Of a stretch of 64,000 nt of DNA, positions 25,111-34,696 are shown piece after piece. This stretch comes from Dactylosporangium roseum (GTDB taxonomy: Bacteria; Actinomycetota; Actinomycetes; Mycobacteriales; Micromonosporaceae). The notes under the pieces were generated by a model, which saw only the letters and a program-made list of their open reading frames with translations, was not told the origin of the DNA and ran no database searches. The stretch spans positions 62,001 to 126,000 of the forward strand of contig NZ_CP073721.1 in assembly GCF_025264685.1 (NCBI RefSeq), given 5' to 3'. The position numbers and the translations under genes are program-made. The number at the start of each line of letters is the position of its first letter. Position 1 is the first letter of the stretch.

Positions 25111-26964
25111 ATGACCCACTACAAGAGCAACCTGCGGGACCTCGAGTTCAACCTCTTCGAGGTGTTCGGTGTCGACAAGATCCTCGGCCAGGGCCCGTAT
25201 GGCGACGTCGACGTGGACACCGCCCGCAGCATCCTCGCCGAGGTCGACCGGCTGGCGCGCGAGGACCTCGCGTCCAGCTACGTCGACGGTGACCGCAACC
25301 CGCCGGTGTTCGACCCGGCCACGCACAGCGTGAAGATGCCGGAGAAGTTCCGGGGGTCGTACGAGGCGTTCATGGCCGCCGAGTTCTGGCGCCTCGACCT
25401 GCCCGCCGAACTGGGCGGCACCGCCGCGCCGCGGGCCCTGTGGTGGGCGCTCGCCGAGATGGTCCTCGGCTCCAACGCGCCGGTGTGGATGTACGCTTCC
25501 GGCCCCTCGTTCGCGCACACGCTGCACATCGAGGGCACCGAGGAGCAGAAGAAGTGGGCCAAGCTGTTCGTCGAGAAGCGGTGGGGCTCGACGATGGTGC
25601 TGACCGAGCCCGACGCGGGCTCCGACGTCGGCGCCGGCCGGACCAAGGCGATCCCGCAGGCCGACGGCTCCTGGCACATCGAGGGTGTCAAGCGCTTCAT
25701 CACCAGCGGTGAGCACGACCTCACCGACAACATCGTGCACTACGTGCTCGCCCGCCCGGTCGACACGCCCGGCGCCGGTGGCCCCGGCACCAAGGGCCTC
25801 TCGCTGTTCGTCGTGCCGAAGTTCCACTTCGACACCGACACCGGCGAGCTCAAGGACCGCAACGGCGTGTTCGTCACGAACGTCGAGCACAAGATGGGCC
25901 TGAAGGTCTCCACCACGTGTGAGGTCACGTTCGGCGGTCACGGTGTGCCGGCCAAGGGCTGGCTGCTCGGCGACGTGCACGAGGGCATCCGGCAGATGTT
26001 CCTCATCATCGAGTACGCGCGCATGATGGTCGGCACGAAGGCGATCGCGACCCTGTCGACGGGCTACCTCAACGCTCTCGACTACGCGAAGAGCCGCGTC
26101 CAGGGCGCCGACCTGACCTCCACCGACAAGACCGCGTCGCGCGTCACGATCATCAACCACCCTGACGTCCGGCGCTCGCTGCTGATGCAGAAGTCGTACG
26201 CGGAGGGTCTGCGTGCGCTCGTCGCGTACACGGCGACCTGGCAGGACAAGGTGGCGCTGGCCGAGGCCGCCGGTGACGAGAAGGCCGCGAAGATCGCCAA
26301 GCGGGTCAACGACCTCCTGCTGCCGCTGGTCAAGGGGGTCGGCTCCGAGCGGGCCTACGAGCTGCTCGGCCACGAGGCGCTGCAGACCTTCGGCGGTTCC
26401 GGCTTCCTCCAGGACTACCCGCTGGAGCAGTACGTCCGCGACTCGAAGATCGACACCCTGTACGAGGGCACGACCGCGATCCAGAGCCTCGACCTGGTCT
26501 TCCGCAAGATCGTGAAGGATCAGGGCAAGGCGCTGCTGACGGTGGCCGCGGAGATCCAGCAGTTCCTCGAGGCCGAGGGCGGCAACGGGCAGTTGAAGCT
26601 CGAGCGGGTCGCGCTGGGCAAGGCGCTCACCGAGGTCCAGCAGATGTTGGGCATCTTCACCGGCTGGCTGGGCGAGGCGCAGGGCGGCGACCCGCAGGCC
26701 CTCTACAAGATCGGCCTGAACACCCGCCGCTTCCTGCTCGCGCTCGGCGACATCATGGTCGGCTGGCTGCTCCAGAAGCAGGCCGAGGTGGCACTGCAGG
26801 CGCTGACCGGCGACGTGTCCGCCGCCGACAAGGCGTTCTACGAGGGCAAGGTCGCGGCCGCGAAGTTCTTCGCGCACGAGATCCTGCCGCGCATCGGCGC
26901 CGACCGCCGGGTCGTCGAGTCGACGACCCTCGACGCGATGCACTTGCCGGAGGACGCGTTCTAA
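25111..26964 (+). CDS. fadE5: Acyl-CoA dehydrogenase, FadE5-like
   Basis: The 617-residue flavoprotein begins [18 protein letters not shown], the start typical of the long FadE5 (Rv0244c) type. It has an extra N-terminal region, the FAD/substrate segments [18 protein letters not shown] and [13 protein letters not shown], and a late [17 protein letters not shown], followed by an extra C-terminal helical domain. It oxidises acyl-CoA in the first step of beta-oxidation; FadE5 acts on a broad range of chain lengths. The ATG at 25111 is preferred to the upstream in-frame ATG at 25060. The gene is alone behind two operator-like repeats. Confidence 0.9.
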   Translation: MTHYKSNLRDLEFNLFEVFGVDKILGQGPYGDVDVDTARSILAEVDRLAREDLASSYVDGDRNPPVFDPATHSVKMPEKFRGSYEAFMAAEFWRLDLPAELGGTAAPRALWWALAEMVLGSNAPVWMYASGPSFAHTLHIEGTEEQKKWAKLFVEKRWGSTMVLTEPDAGSDVGAGRTKAIPQADGSWHIEGVKRFITSGEHDLTDNIVHYVLARPVDTPGAGGPGTKGLSLFVVPKFHFDTDTGELKDRNGVFVTNVEHKMGLKVSTTCEVTFGGHGVPAKGWLLGDVHEGIRQMFLIIEYARMMVGTKAIATLSTGYLNALDYAKSRVQGADLTSTDKTASRVTIINHPDVRRSLLMQKSYAEGLRALVAYTATWQDKVALAEAAGDEKAAKIAKRVNDLLLPLVKGVGSERAYELLGHEALQTFGGSGFLQDYPLEQYVRDSKIDTLYEGTTAIQSLDLVFRKIVKDQGKALLTVAAEIQQFLEAEGGNGQLKLERVALGKALTEVQQMLGIFTGWLGEAQGGDPQALYKIGLNTRRFLLALGDIMVGWLLQKQAEVALQALTGDVSAADKAFYEGKVAAAKFFAHEILPRIGADRRVVESTTLDAMHLPEDAF

Positions 26965-26983
26965 CGAGTGCGCGGGCGCTAGC

Positions 26984-27017
26984 CAAAGGGGGAGGGCAAC
27001 AACGCCCTCCCCCTTTG
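26984..27017. terminator. Strong hairpin between fadE5 and sixA
   Basis: A 14-bp perfect stem (26984-26997 with 27004-27017, six-base loop) is A-rich at one foot and T-rich at the other, so it can end transcription from both convergent genes. Confidence 0.8.
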
Positions 27018-27021
27018 CGTG

Positions 27022-27501
27022 TCAGCCCCGGGCGGTGTGCTGCGCGGACAGCGCCGCGCGGTTCAGGTCGCGCCACGTGCCGTCGAAGCGGTGGACGGCG
27101 ATGCCCGCGGTGGCGAGCCCGTTGTCCGGGAGTTCGTCCGGCGCGAGCAGATCGGACAGGACCGAGAGGGTCGGGTTGTGGCCGATCACCAGCAGCGTCG
27201 CGACGTCGGCGTCGGTCTGCCGGACGAGGTCCAGCGTGTCCGGTGCCGGCCCGTGGTAGATCCGCTGCTCGAACACCGCCGGGACCGTCGCCAGGCCGAG
27301 TTCCCGCAGGGTCTCCCGGGTGCGGACCGCGGTCGAGCACAGCACGGCGTCGGGCACCAGGCCCGCGCTGTGCAGCCAGGTCCCGGCGGCCGAGGCGTCC
27401 CGCCGACCCCGCGGACTCAGGGGACGCTCGATGTCGGTGGCGTAGTCGTCGGGGTCGGCGGCCTTCGCATGGCGGAGCAGGATCAGCGTGCGCACGGTCA
27501 T
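27022..27501 (-). CDS. sixA: SixA-type histidine phosphatase
   Basis: The 159-residue protein has the histidine phosphatase signature LLRHAKA at the start, the second arginine in SPRGRRDA, and the late catalytic His in VIGHNPTLS. SixA enzymes remove phosphate from phosphohistidine in signalling or PTS proteins. The ATG at 27501 gives the compact single-domain size of this group. It is divergent from the DUF6458-type gene. Confidence 0.88.
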   Translation of the reverse strand: MTVRTLILLRHAKAADPDDYATDIERPLSPRGRRDASAAGTWLHSAGLVPDAVLCSTAVRTRETLRELGLATVPAVFEQRIYHGPAPDTLDLVRQTDADVATLLVIGHNPTLSVLSDLLAPDELPDNGLATAGIAVHRFDGTWRDLNRAALSAQHTARG

Positions 27502-27591
27502 GCGCCTAGCGTGCCCGATTGAAGAATGTCGCAGATGGGTATCCCGACGCACAGACAGACAGTGACCCAACAGATGCCCGGGAGGCCCTCG

Positions 27592-27864
27592 ATGGGTATC
27601 GGCGGCAGCATTCTTCTGATCGTCGTCGGCGCGATCCTCACGTTCGGGCTGGACGACACCGATCTGGGACCGTTCAACCTCGACACGATTGGCTGGATCC
27701 TCCAGCTCGCGGGGCTGGTCGGCCTGCTCCTGACCTTGTACTTCTGGAACTCCCGCCGCCGCACGGTGGTGCGTGAGGTCCCGCCCCCGCCGCCTGCCGG
27801 CAACACCGCGATCCCGCCGGCCGCCGGCGAGGAGGTCATCGAGCAGCGGCGCCGCCGCTACTGA
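27592..27864 (+). CDS. DUF6458-type small membrane protein
   Basis: The 90-residue product starts MGIGGSILLIVVGAILTFGL, the hallmark of a small actinobacterial two-pass family. A second segment (about residues 34-52) and a proline-rich tail ending in RRRRY follow. The function is unknown. ATG at 27592 is chosen for this conserved start. Confidence 0.85.
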   Translation: MGIGGSILLIVVGAILTFGLDDTDLGPFNLDTIGWILQLAGLVGLLLTLYFWNSRRRTVVREVPPPPPAGNTAIPPAAGEEVIEQRRRRY

Positions 27865-27881
27865 CGCGCCGGACGCCGTGG

Positions 27882-27908
27882 CCGCGCCGCCGGGAGAAGG
27901 CGGCGCGG
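27882..27908. terminator. Hairpin between the DUF6458 and hemolysin-III genes
   Basis: CCGCGCCGCC at 27882-27891 pairs with GGCGGCGCGG at 27899-27908, between convergent genes. Confidence 0.6.
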
Positions 27909-27921
27909 TCACGTGCGGCGT

Positions 27922-28593
27922 CTACGCGTACAACGCGAAGTAGATCGCGATGTGGTGGCAGATCGCGGCGACCAGGGTGCAGGCGTGGAAGAACTCGTGG
28001 TGCCCGAAGACGGTCGGCCACGGGTTCGGCCTGCGCAGCGCGTAGAACACCGCACCGACGGTGTAGAAGGCCCCGCCGACGAGCGTCAGCACCAGGGCGG
28101 TGACGCCGCCGTTGTGCAGGAGGTCGGGGAGCACCACGATCGCGACCCAGCCCAGCGCGACGTAGAGCGGCGCGGACAGCCACCGCGGCGCGTTCGGCGT
28201 GATCAGCTTCAGGCCGACGCCGAGGATCGCGCCGCCCCAGACCACCGCCAGGATGATCTTCGCCGTGGTGCCGGGCAGCAGCAGCACACTGAACGGCGTG
28301 TAGGTCCCGGCGATGAACACGAAGATCATCGAGTGGTCGAGGCGCCGCATGATCTTGTATCCGCGCTCCGACCACACCCGCCGGTGGTAGAGCGCGCTCG
28401 TGCCGAACAGTGCCACGACCGTGAGGCTGTAGACGAGCGAGCTGACGAACGGGGCCCAGCCCGGCCTGGCCGCCGCGAGCGAACACAACACGGTCCCGCA
28501 GACAACGGCGACGCCGGCCGCATACGCATGCAGCCAGCCGCGCATCCTCGGTTTGCCGAGATCAACCGGACGCAGGCGGGTTTCGGTCTTCAC
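27922..28593 (-). CDS. Hemolysin III / PAQR family membrane protein
   Basis: The 223-residue protein has seven predicted membrane segments and the family's conserved metal-site residues: SALYHRR early, RLDHSMIFVFIAGTYTPF in the middle, and GHHEFFHACTLVAAICHH near the end. PAQR-type proteins are zinc-dependent hydrolases or receptors; the bacterial role is unclear. GTG at 28593 is preferred because GGAGGG lies seven bases upstream. It is divergent from pxpB and shares a palindromic promoter region. Confidence 0.9.
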   Translation of the reverse strand: MKTETRLRPVDLGKPRMRGWLHAYAAGVAVVCGTVLCSLAAARPGWAPFVSSLVYSLTVVALFGTSALYHRRVWSERGYKIMRRLDHSMIFVFIAGTYTPFSVLLLPGTTAKIILAVVWGGAILGVGLKLITPNAPRWLSAPLYVALGWVAIVVLPDLLHNGGVTALVLTLVGGAFYTVGAVFYALRRPNPWPTVFGHHEFFHACTLVAAICHHIAIYFALYA

Positions 28594-28610
28594 GGTCACG
28601 CCCTCCAGGT

Positions 28611-28622
28611 TACGGTACCGTA
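28611..28622. promoter_or_regulatory. 12-bp palindrome in the hlyIII/pxpB divergent region
   Basis: TACGGTACCGTA is a perfect palindrome between the divergent starts, flanked by GGTTAC on one side and GGTTACTC on the other. TATCAT at 28636-28641 could be the -10 of the pxp operon. Confidence 0.45.
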
Positions 28623-28662
28623 GGTTACTCACAAGTATCATGTGACCGTCTATCGTGACGGC

Positions 28663-29256
28663 ATGCACGTCCGGCCGATCGGCACCAGCGCGCTCCGCAT
28701 CGAGGTCGACGACCCGCTGGCCTGGTTCGCGTTCCTCGACGGCGAGCGCCGCGCCCGACGGCTGGCCGTGGTCGACATCATCCCCGGTGCCCGGACCGTC
28801 CTCCTCGACGGCGTCACCAATCCCGGCGCGGCGACCGCACTCATCCGCGCCGCGTCGCCGCCCGCCGCACCGTCCGTCGAGACAGCACCCGTCACGCTGC
28901 ACGTCCACTTCGACGGCGAAGACCTGCCGTTCGTCGCCGACCACGCCGGCACCACCGTCGACACCGTCATCCGTACCTTGACCGACACCGACCTGACCGT
29001 CGCCTTCTGCGGATTCGCGCCCGGCTTCGCCTACCTCACCGGCCTGCCGTGGACCGTGCCACGCCTGCCCAGCCCGCGACCCCGCGTGCCCGTCGGATCC
29101 GTCGCCCTCGCCGCCGAATACGCCGGCATCTACCCCAGCGCATCACCCGGCGGCTGGCGGCTGGTCGGCCGCACCGGCACCACCTTGTTCGACGTCGACC
29201 GCGACCCGCCCGCCCTGCTGACACCGGGCCGTACCGTCAGATTCACCGCCGCATGA
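28663..29256 (+). CDS. pxpB: 5-oxoprolinase subunit PxpB
   Basis: The 197-residue protein is of the KipI/PxpB type, with GTTVDTVIRTLTDTDLTVAF, CGFAPGFAYLTGLP and the late GGWRLVGRTGTTLFD. PxpABC converts 5-oxoproline to glutamate with ATP, removing a damage product of glutamine. It overlaps pxpC by four bases (ATGA). ATG at 28663 is used; GTG at 28642 directly follows a possible -10 element and would need a leaderless message. Confidence 0.92.
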   Translation: MHVRPIGTSALRIEVDDPLAWFAFLDGERRARRLAVVDIIPGARTVLLDGVTNPGAATALIRAASPPAAPSVETAPVTLHVHFDGEDLPFVADHAGTTVDTVIRTLTDTDLTVAFCGFAPGFAYLTGLPWTVPRLPSPRPRVPVGSVALAAEYAGIYPSASPGGWRLVGRTGTTLFDVDRDPPALLTPGRTVRFTAA

Positions 29257-30098
29257 TCGTCACCGACGCCGGACCGCTGACCACCGTGCAGGACCTCGGC
29301 CGGCCCGGCTACGCACACCTCGGCGTCTCCCGCTCCGGCGCCCTCGACCAGCCCGCACTGCTCCTGGCCAACCGCCTCGTCGGCAACCCGCCGGGCGCCG
29401 CCGGCCTCGAGATCACGCTCGGACCGTTCGCCGCGACCATGCCGGCCGCCGGCGCCATCGCACTCACCGGCGCCGCCGCGCCACTGCGGGTGGGAGGAAA
29501 ACCGGCACCGCTCAACGCGCCCGTCGCGGTCCGCGCCGGGGACCGCATCGAGATCGGGCCCGCGGTGCTCGGCCTCCGCGCCTACCTCGCCGTCGCCGGC
29601 GGTCTTGCCGTGGCAGCGGTACTGACCAGCCGCGCGACCGACACCCTGTCGTTCCTGGGCCCGCCCGTCGTCCGCACCGGCGACCGGCTGCCGATCGGGC
29701 CCCGGCCCGGCGAACCGGCCACCGTCGACGTCGCACCCCGCCCCGCGCTCGGCGGCGACATCACCCTGCGGATCACGTGGGGACCCCACGCCGACCGCTT
29801 CACCGACACCGCCGTGCTCGGCAGCACGAAGTACACCATCGGCAACAACAGCAACCGCGTCGGCGCGCGCCTCGACGGCAGGCCGCTGACCCCGATCGAC
29901 GGCCGCGAACTGCCCAGCGAAGGCATCGTCCTCGGCGCCGTCCAGGTCCCCGCCGACGGCCGGCCCCTGGTCTTCCTCGCCGACCACCCCACCACCGGCG
30001 GCTACCCGGTCGTCGCCGTCGTCGACCCCGTCGACCTGCCACTGCTCGCACAGGCACGCCCCGGCGACACCGTGAGGTTCCGTGGATCTCAACTCTGA
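29253..30098 (+). CDS. pxpC: 5-oxoprolinase subunit PxpC
   Basis: The 281-residue protein carries the KipA/PxpC pattern: LTTVQDLGRPGYAHLGVSRSG, then ANRLVGNP, and the late NSNRVGARLDG and LADHPTTGGYPVVAVV. It works with PxpB on 5-oxoproline phosphorylation and ring opening. The start overlaps pxpB by four bases and the end overlaps pxpA by 17, a tightly coupled order B-C-A. Confidence 0.93.
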   Translation: MIVTDAGPLTTVQDLGRPGYAHLGVSRSGALDQPALLLANRLVGNPPGAAGLEITLGPFAATMPAAGAIALTGAAAPLRVGGKPAPLNAPVAVRAGDRIEIGPAVLGLRAYLAVAGGLAVAAVLTSRATDTLSFLGPPVVRTGDRLPIGPRPGEPATVDVAPRPALGGDITLRITWGPHADRFTDTAVLGSTKYTIGNNSNRVGARLDGRPLTPIDGRELPSEGIVLGAVQVPADGRPLVFLADHPTTGGYPVVAVVDPVDLPLLAQARPGDTVRFRGSQL

Positions 30099-30810
30099 CC
30101 TGGGCGAGGGGTTCGGCATCTGGCGCCTGGGCGACGACGACGCCCTGCTGGCGATCGTGACCAGCGCCAACGTCGCCTGCGGCTTCCACGCCGGCGACCC
30201 CACCACCATGCGCCGCGTCAGCAGCGCCGCCGGCGAACTCGGCGTCCGCGTCGGCGCCCAGGTCAGCTACCGCGACCTCGCCGGCTTCGGCCGCCGCCGG
30301 ATCGACGTACCGCCCGGCGAACTCGAAGACGAACTGCGATACCAGATCGGCGCACTGTCCGCGTTCGGGCCGGTCTCCTACGTCAAACCGCACGGCGCCC
30401 TCTACAACACCGCCGCGACCGACGAGGCCCACGCCTCCGCCGTCGTCGCCGCCGCCCGACCGTCCGGGCTGCCCGTGCTCTGCCAGCCCGGCTCGGCACT
30501 CGCACGGCTGGCCACCGACGCCGGACTACGGGTCGTCACCGAAGGGTTCATCGACCGCGGTTACCTGCCCGACGGTCGGCTCGTCCCCCGCAACTCCCCG
30601 GACGCCCTGGTCACCGACGTCGACACGGTCGTCGCGCGAGCCGTACGGATGGCCGTCGACGGCGTGGTGAAGGCCGTCGACGGCTCCGTCGTTCCGATGC
30701 CCGTCGAGTCGCTGTGCGTCCACGGCGACACCCCCGGCGCCGTCACCATGGCGGCCGCCGTGCGCGCCGGCCTGCTCGCGGCCGGCATCACGCTCGCGCC
30801 GTTCTGTTAG
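30082..30810 (+). CDS. pxpA: 5-oxoprolinase subunit PxpA (LamB/YcsF family)
   Basis: The 242-residue protein has the family hallmarks DLNSDLGEGFG, TSANVACGFHAGDP, YVKPHGALYN and ESLCVHGDTPGA. It is the third subunit of ATP-dependent 5-oxoprolinase. GTG at 30082 lies inside the end of pxpC. No amino acid transporter is adjacent, so the operon is the minimal form. Confidence 0.94.
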   Translation: MDLNSDLGEGFGIWRLGDDDALLAIVTSANVACGFHAGDPTTMRRVSSAAGELGVRVGAQVSYRDLAGFGRRRIDVPPGELEDELRYQIGALSAFGPVSYVKPHGALYNTAATDEAHASAVVAAARPSGLPVLCQPGSALARLATDAGLRVVTEGFIDRGYLPDGRLVPRNSPDALVTDVDTVVARAVRMAVDGVVKAVDGSVVPMPVESLCVHGDTPGAVTMAAAVRAGLLAAGITLAPFC

Positions 30811-30838
30811 CGCCTGTCGCGGATCCGGTGTCGAGGCG

Positions 30839-32686
30839 CTAAGCGTCCATGCCGCGCAGGATCAACGGCAGGCGCGCCGCACCGTCCTTGAGCACCCGGA
30901 TCGGCACACCCCAGTCCTGCCGGGTCAGGTGGCACGCCGGGAACTCCGCTTCGGTGTCGCAGGTCGCCGCCTGCGCGACCACCTGGAGTACACCCTCCGC
31001 GACATCCCCCGAGAGGACCAGGCGCCGGCGCAGGTCCGTCGTCACGCCGGCACCCTCCAGCAGCAGCTCCGGCGGCGACGCCGACACCTCCAGCCGGGTC
31101 GACGGGCCGAACGACTCGTCCAGCTTCTGGCCCGGCGCCGGCTCGAAGATGAGGTCCAGCTCGACCTCACCGGGCGCCAGCATGGTCGACGGGCGCTCGG
31201 TGCGGTGCCGAACACCGCTCGCGTCGACGCCCGCCGCCGCCAGCGTGCCCGGCGCCAACCGGACCAGCCGGTGCGCGCCCGACTCGACGACCACGATCGC
31301 ACCGGCCGCGGTGCTGACGATGTCGCTGGGCTCCTTGAGCCCGTCGACCACCGTGGTGACCTTGTCGTCGGCGATTCGGCGGATCGCGCCGTTGTAGGTG
31401 TCGGCGACCAGCAGGCTGCCGTCGGCGAGCGCGAGCAGGCCCAGCGGGTGCTGGAGCAACGCCTGGCCGGTCGGGCCGTCGACGTGACCGAAGTCGAACA
31501 GCCCCTGCCCGACCGCGGTGTGCATCTCGCCGTCCTCGATCCAGCGCACCGCCGACGACTCGCTGTCGGCGACCCACAGCCGCTGCCCGTCCGGCGAGGC
31601 AGACAGTCCCGACGGTTGCGCCATCCACGCCTCGTGCAGCGGCCCGTCCTTGAGCGCCTCGACCGTCGTCCCCGCGTACATCCCGGCGGTTCGCCGCACC
31701 GGATCGAACCACCAGAGCTGGTGAATGCCGGCCATTGCGATCACGACCCGGTCGTCGTACCACGCGACGTCCCACGGCGACGAGAGGTTCACCGCCAGCG
31801 AGTCATGCTGGTCGAAGTCGACGGTCCCGCGCCACTGCCGCCCGCTGCCGGCCACCGTCGACACCTCGCCGGTGGTGAGACGCAGACCGCGCAGCAGGTG
31901 GTTGACCGTGTCGGCAACCACCACGTCGTAACCGGCGATCTCCGCGACGTGCGGCGGGAGCAGGCACAGGCCGCCGGGCTCGGAGAACTCCGGCTCGGTG
32001 CCGTCTTTGCGGCCGCGCTCGCCGGTCCCGATGCGCCGCACGAGGGTCTCGTTGTCGGTGTCGAGCTCGACCAGCGAGTGGTGCGTCGAGTCGGCGACCA
32101 GGAAGTGCCCGTCGGGCAGCGCCAGCGCCTTGCCGGGGAACCGCAGCGTGGTGGCGTCGGCCTTGGCCGCGGCCGGATGCGGGGCGTCACCCCGGCGGAG
32201 GGTGCCGCGTGCCTCATGGACCCGGACCAGTTCCTCGACGAGCCGGGCCAGCCCTTCGGCGTGCCCTTCGCCGGCCATGGTGGCGACGACGTACCCCTCG
32301 GGGTCGACGACCGTGAGCGTCGGCCAGGCTTTGGCGGCGTACTGCTGCCACATGTTCAGGTCGGGGTCGTCGAGCACGGGGTGATCGACGCCGTAGCGCT
32401 CGACGGCGGCCGCCAGTGCCGCGGCGTCCTTCTCGTGCTCGAACTTGGGCGAGTGCACCCCGACGGTCACGAGGACGTCGGCGAAGCGTTGCTCGAGGGG
32501 CCGCAGCTCATCGAGTACGTGCAGACAGTTGACGCAGCAGAAGGTCCAGAAGTCGAGGATCGCGATGCGACCCTTGAGGTCGGCCAGGGTCAGCGCCTTG
32601 CCGCCGGTGTTGAGCCATCCCCGGCCGCGCAACTCGGGTGCACGGACGCGGGCCCGCAACAACGGTGACTGTGCCGGGTCGGTCAT
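30839..32686 (-). CDS. Thioredoxin-like / NHL-repeat protein (NHLRC2 type)
   Basis: The 615-residue protein has an N-terminal thioredoxin-fold domain (about residues 1-150) with the active site FWTFCCVNCLHVL, and a six-bladed NHL propeller (about 170-500) whose blades show the recurring pattern LPDGHFLVADS and LADGSLLVADTYN. A C-terminal beta domain follows. Human NHLRC2 and bacterial counterparts share this layout; the substrate is unknown. There is no signal peptide. It starts four bases after the proline-rich gene on the same strand. Confidence 0.88.
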   Translation of the reverse strand: MTDPAQSPLLRARVRAPELRGRGWLNTGGKALTLADLKGRIAILDFWTFCCVNCLHVLDELRPLEQRFADVLVTVGVHSPKFEHEKDAAALAAAVERYGVDHPVLDDPDLNMWQQYAAKAWPTLTVVDPEGYVVATMAGEGHAEGLARLVEELVRVHEARGTLRRGDAPHPAAAKADATTLRFPGKALALPDGHFLVADSTHHSLVELDTDNETLVRRIGTGERGRKDGTEPEFSEPGGLCLLPPHVAEIAGYDVVVADTVNHLLRGLRLTTGEVSTVAGSGRQWRGTVDFDQHDSLAVNLSSPWDVAWYDDRVVIAMAGIHQLWWFDPVRRTAGMYAGTTVEALKDGPLHEAWMAQPSGLSASPDGQRLWVADSESSAVRWIEDGEMHTAVGQGLFDFGHVDGPTGQALLQHPLGLLALADGSLLVADTYNGAIRRIADDKVTTVVDGLKEPSDIVSTAAGAIVVVESGAHRLVRLAPGTLAAAGVDASGVRHRTERPSTMLAPGEVELDLIFEPAPGQKLDESFGPSTRLEVSASPPELLLEGAGVTTDLRRRLVLSGDVAEGVLQVVAQAATCDTEAEFPACHLTRQDWGVPIRVLKDGAARLPLILRGMDA

Positions 32687-32690
32687 GAAC

Positions 32691-34361
32691 TCACTTCTGG
32701 TTCGCTGGGCGGAGGCAGAGCACCTGGTCCTTCTGACCCTTGTGCTGCAGGACGATGTACGGCTGGCCGGCGTCGGAGCAGCTCTCCGGCTTGTCGACCT
32801 TCGAGACGATGGTGAAGGCGCCGCCGTCGGAGCAGTCGGCCTTCTTCGCGGAGTCGCCGTCCTGTTTCACGCAGGAGTTGACGGCGAAGCTCGTGCTGCT
32901 GGCGTTGTTGAGCGCCACGACGATGGCCGTGCCGGCAACCGCGAGCAGGAACACCACGACCACGACCACCAGGCCGAGCAGCAGGCTGCGGCGGTTCTTC
33001 GGGGCCGGCGGCGGGGTCGGTACGCCCGTGTCACCCTCGGCCGGTGGCGGCGTCGACGGCAGGGCGGTGTCGCCGGGCGTCGTGACGAGGTCGCTGAACT
33101 TCGGCCCGGTGGGCGCGGCGGCACCGGTGGGAACGGACGCCTGGTACACGCCGGTCGCCGGGGGTGGGGCAGCCTGGTAGATTCCGGTCGCGGGCGGCGC
33201 GGAGGCCTGGTACACCCCGCTGGCCGGCGGTGCGCTCGACGGATAGGTGCCGGCGGCGGGCGGTGCGGACGACGGATAGCCTGCGGCGGGCGGTGCGCTC
33301 GACGGATAGGTGCCGGCCGCGGGCGGTGCGGACGACGGATAGGTGCTGGTGGGCTGTGGTGCGCCGGTCTGCCCGCTCGCCGGGAAGGAGCCTGCCGGGA
33401 AGGTGCTCGCCGCCGGGGCGACCGCCGGCGGAAACGGGCCCGCGGGTGGCGCGGGCGGGGCCGGGGGAGCGCCGGCCGGGCTGGTCGCCGGTGGGGCCGA
33501 GGCCTGGTAGATCCCAGGGGCCGGGGGCGCCGACGCGGGGCCGGCCGGCGGCCCGGAGGTGGGGATGGCGCCGGGGGCGGGTGGCGCGGAGGTCGGGACG
33601 GAGACTGAGGCGCGGGCGGCGTATGTTCGCGGCGGCTGGGCCGACGGCGGCGCGGAGACAGGGCCGGCCTGAGCGGGCGAGGGCGGCACCTGGGCGGCCC
33701 CGGCCGGGACCTGCGCCGACCCGGAAGGCACCTGGGCCGGACCCGACGGGATCTGCGCCGATCCGGGCGGCGTTTGACCGAAGCCTGGGGGCACCTGTGC
33801 GGAACCCGAAGGGACCTGGGCCGAGCCGGACGGGACGCGGGCCGAACCCGACGGGCCTCCGGCGCCTGGAGCGGAGACCGGCGCGGCGGAGACGGGAGCG
33901 GTGCCGGCGGAGCCGGACGGTCCGGTCTGAGCCGGGGGCGTCACCGGGACGAAGCCGGGGAAACTGCCGGGCGGACCGGGCGGACCGGGCGGGACCTCGC
34001 CGGGGACGGAGGCCGGGCCGGGCGGGGGCTGAGGCACCCGCGGCGGCAGTGGGCCGGCCGGTGGGAACGGGCCCGGGCGGGTGGGCTCCGGCTCGGTGCC
34101 AGCCGACGGCTGCGGCGGGGCCGGCGCGGCGAACGAGGCCGGCGGGGCAGATTGGGCAGATTGGGCCGGTGGTGCGGACGTGGGTGGAGCCGGCACGGGT
34201 TGTGACGGTGCCGGGGGAGCCGACGTCGGCGGCGGTGACGTGGGCGGAGGCGACGCGGGTGCGGGCACCGACGCCGTAGCGCGGACGGCCGGGGGCTTGC
34301 CCACCTGCGGCGTGGCCGCCGCACCGTCCGGGTCGGACGGGTGGGACTGGTCGGACGTCAT
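32691..34361 (-). CDS. Proline-rich single-pass membrane protein with LppU-like tail
   Basis: The 556-residue protein is mostly low complexity. Residues 1-450 are Pro/Ala/Ser/Gly-rich with several repeat families, including SGSAQVP-type heptads (about 200-255) and SSAPPAAGTYP-type units (about 365-440). One membrane segment (about 468-490) and a small extracellular domain of about 65 residues with four Cys (NSCVKQDGD, KKADCSDGG, ESCSDAG, LCLRP) end the chain, resembling LppU-like domains. ATG at 34361 has AGGAGG upstream. The function is unknown; it heads the operon with the thioredoxin/NHL gene. Confidence 0.75.
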   Translation of the reverse strand: MTSDQSHPSDPDGAAATPQVGKPPAVRATASVPAPASPPPTSPPPTSAPPAPSQPVPAPPTSAPPAQSAQSAPPASFAAPAPPQPSAGTEPEPTRPGPFPPAGPLPPRVPQPPPGPASVPGEVPPGPPGPPGSFPGFVPVTPPAQTGPSGSAGTAPVSAAPVSAPGAGGPSGSARVPSGSAQVPSGSAQVPPGFGQTPPGSAQIPSGPAQVPSGSAQVPAGAAQVPPSPAQAGPVSAPPSAQPPRTYAARASVSVPTSAPPAPGAIPTSGPPAGPASAPPAPGIYQASAPPATSPAGAPPAPPAPPAGPFPPAVAPAASTFPAGSFPASGQTGAPQPTSTYPSSAPPAAGTYPSSAPPAAGYPSSAPPAAGTYPSSAPPASGVYQASAPPATGIYQAAPPPATGVYQASVPTGAAAPTGPKFSDLVTTPGDTALPSTPPPAEGDTGVPTPPPAPKNRRSLLLGLVVVVVVFLLAVAGTAIVVALNNASSTSFAVNSCVKQDGDSAKKADCSDGGAFTIVSKVDKPESCSDAGQPYIVLQHKGQKDQVLCLRPANQK

Positions 34362-34477
34362 GCGAGCCTCCTGTTGGTCAGACCCTTGCGACCGTAGTCG
34401 ACGTGGGACGGACATGGCAGAGCCGTTGCCGAGGTTGGTCGGTACGAACCTGGAAGTGACCACACGTTAGCGGTACG

Positions 34478-34519
34478 AAAAAGTCGCCCCGGTCCGGGGA
34501 GGAGCGGACCGGGGCGACT
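34478..34519 (-). terminator. Rho-independent terminator of the 44-codon gene
   Basis: A 15-bp perfect stem (34482-34496 with 34505-34519, loop eight bases) is followed on the minus strand by TTTTT. It lies 25 bases after the stop of the small gene at 34545-34679. It is the best textbook terminator in the window. Confidence 0.9.
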
Positions 34520-34544
34520 CGGGTGCTTCGGGTGTGGCCACGGG

Positions 34545-34679
34545 TCAGTCGCGACTGAGCATGGCGTGGAGTTCGTCGCGGAGGGCGCTCGACGGGTTCT
34601 TGGCGATGGCGCGCTCGATGGCGTCGAGACGGCGGGCGGCCTTGCGGCGTGCGCGGTAACGCTCGATGAAAGTGCTCAT
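34545..34679 (-). CDS. Small basic helical protein (44 residues)
   Basis: The frame from ATG at 34679 encodes MSTFIERYRARRKAARRLDA followed by IERAIAKNPSSALRDELHAM and a short tail. It is highly charged and predicted all-helical, with no membrane segment. GAGGAG lies six bases before the ATG and a strong terminator follows, so it is almost certainly expressed. The pattern resembles small helical actinobacterial peptides of unknown role. A hairpin in the leader (34697-34732) may control it. Confidence 0.8.
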   Translation of the reverse strand: MSTFIERYRARRKAARRLDAIERAIAKNPSSALRDELHAMLSRD

Positions 34680-34696
34680 GACCGGCTCCTCGGGTC

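Noticed and set aside
32445-34279. Long plus-strand open frames opposite the proline-rich gene
   Set aside because: They are antisense to Pro/Ala repeats and consist mainly of Arg/Gly; no start signals or domains.
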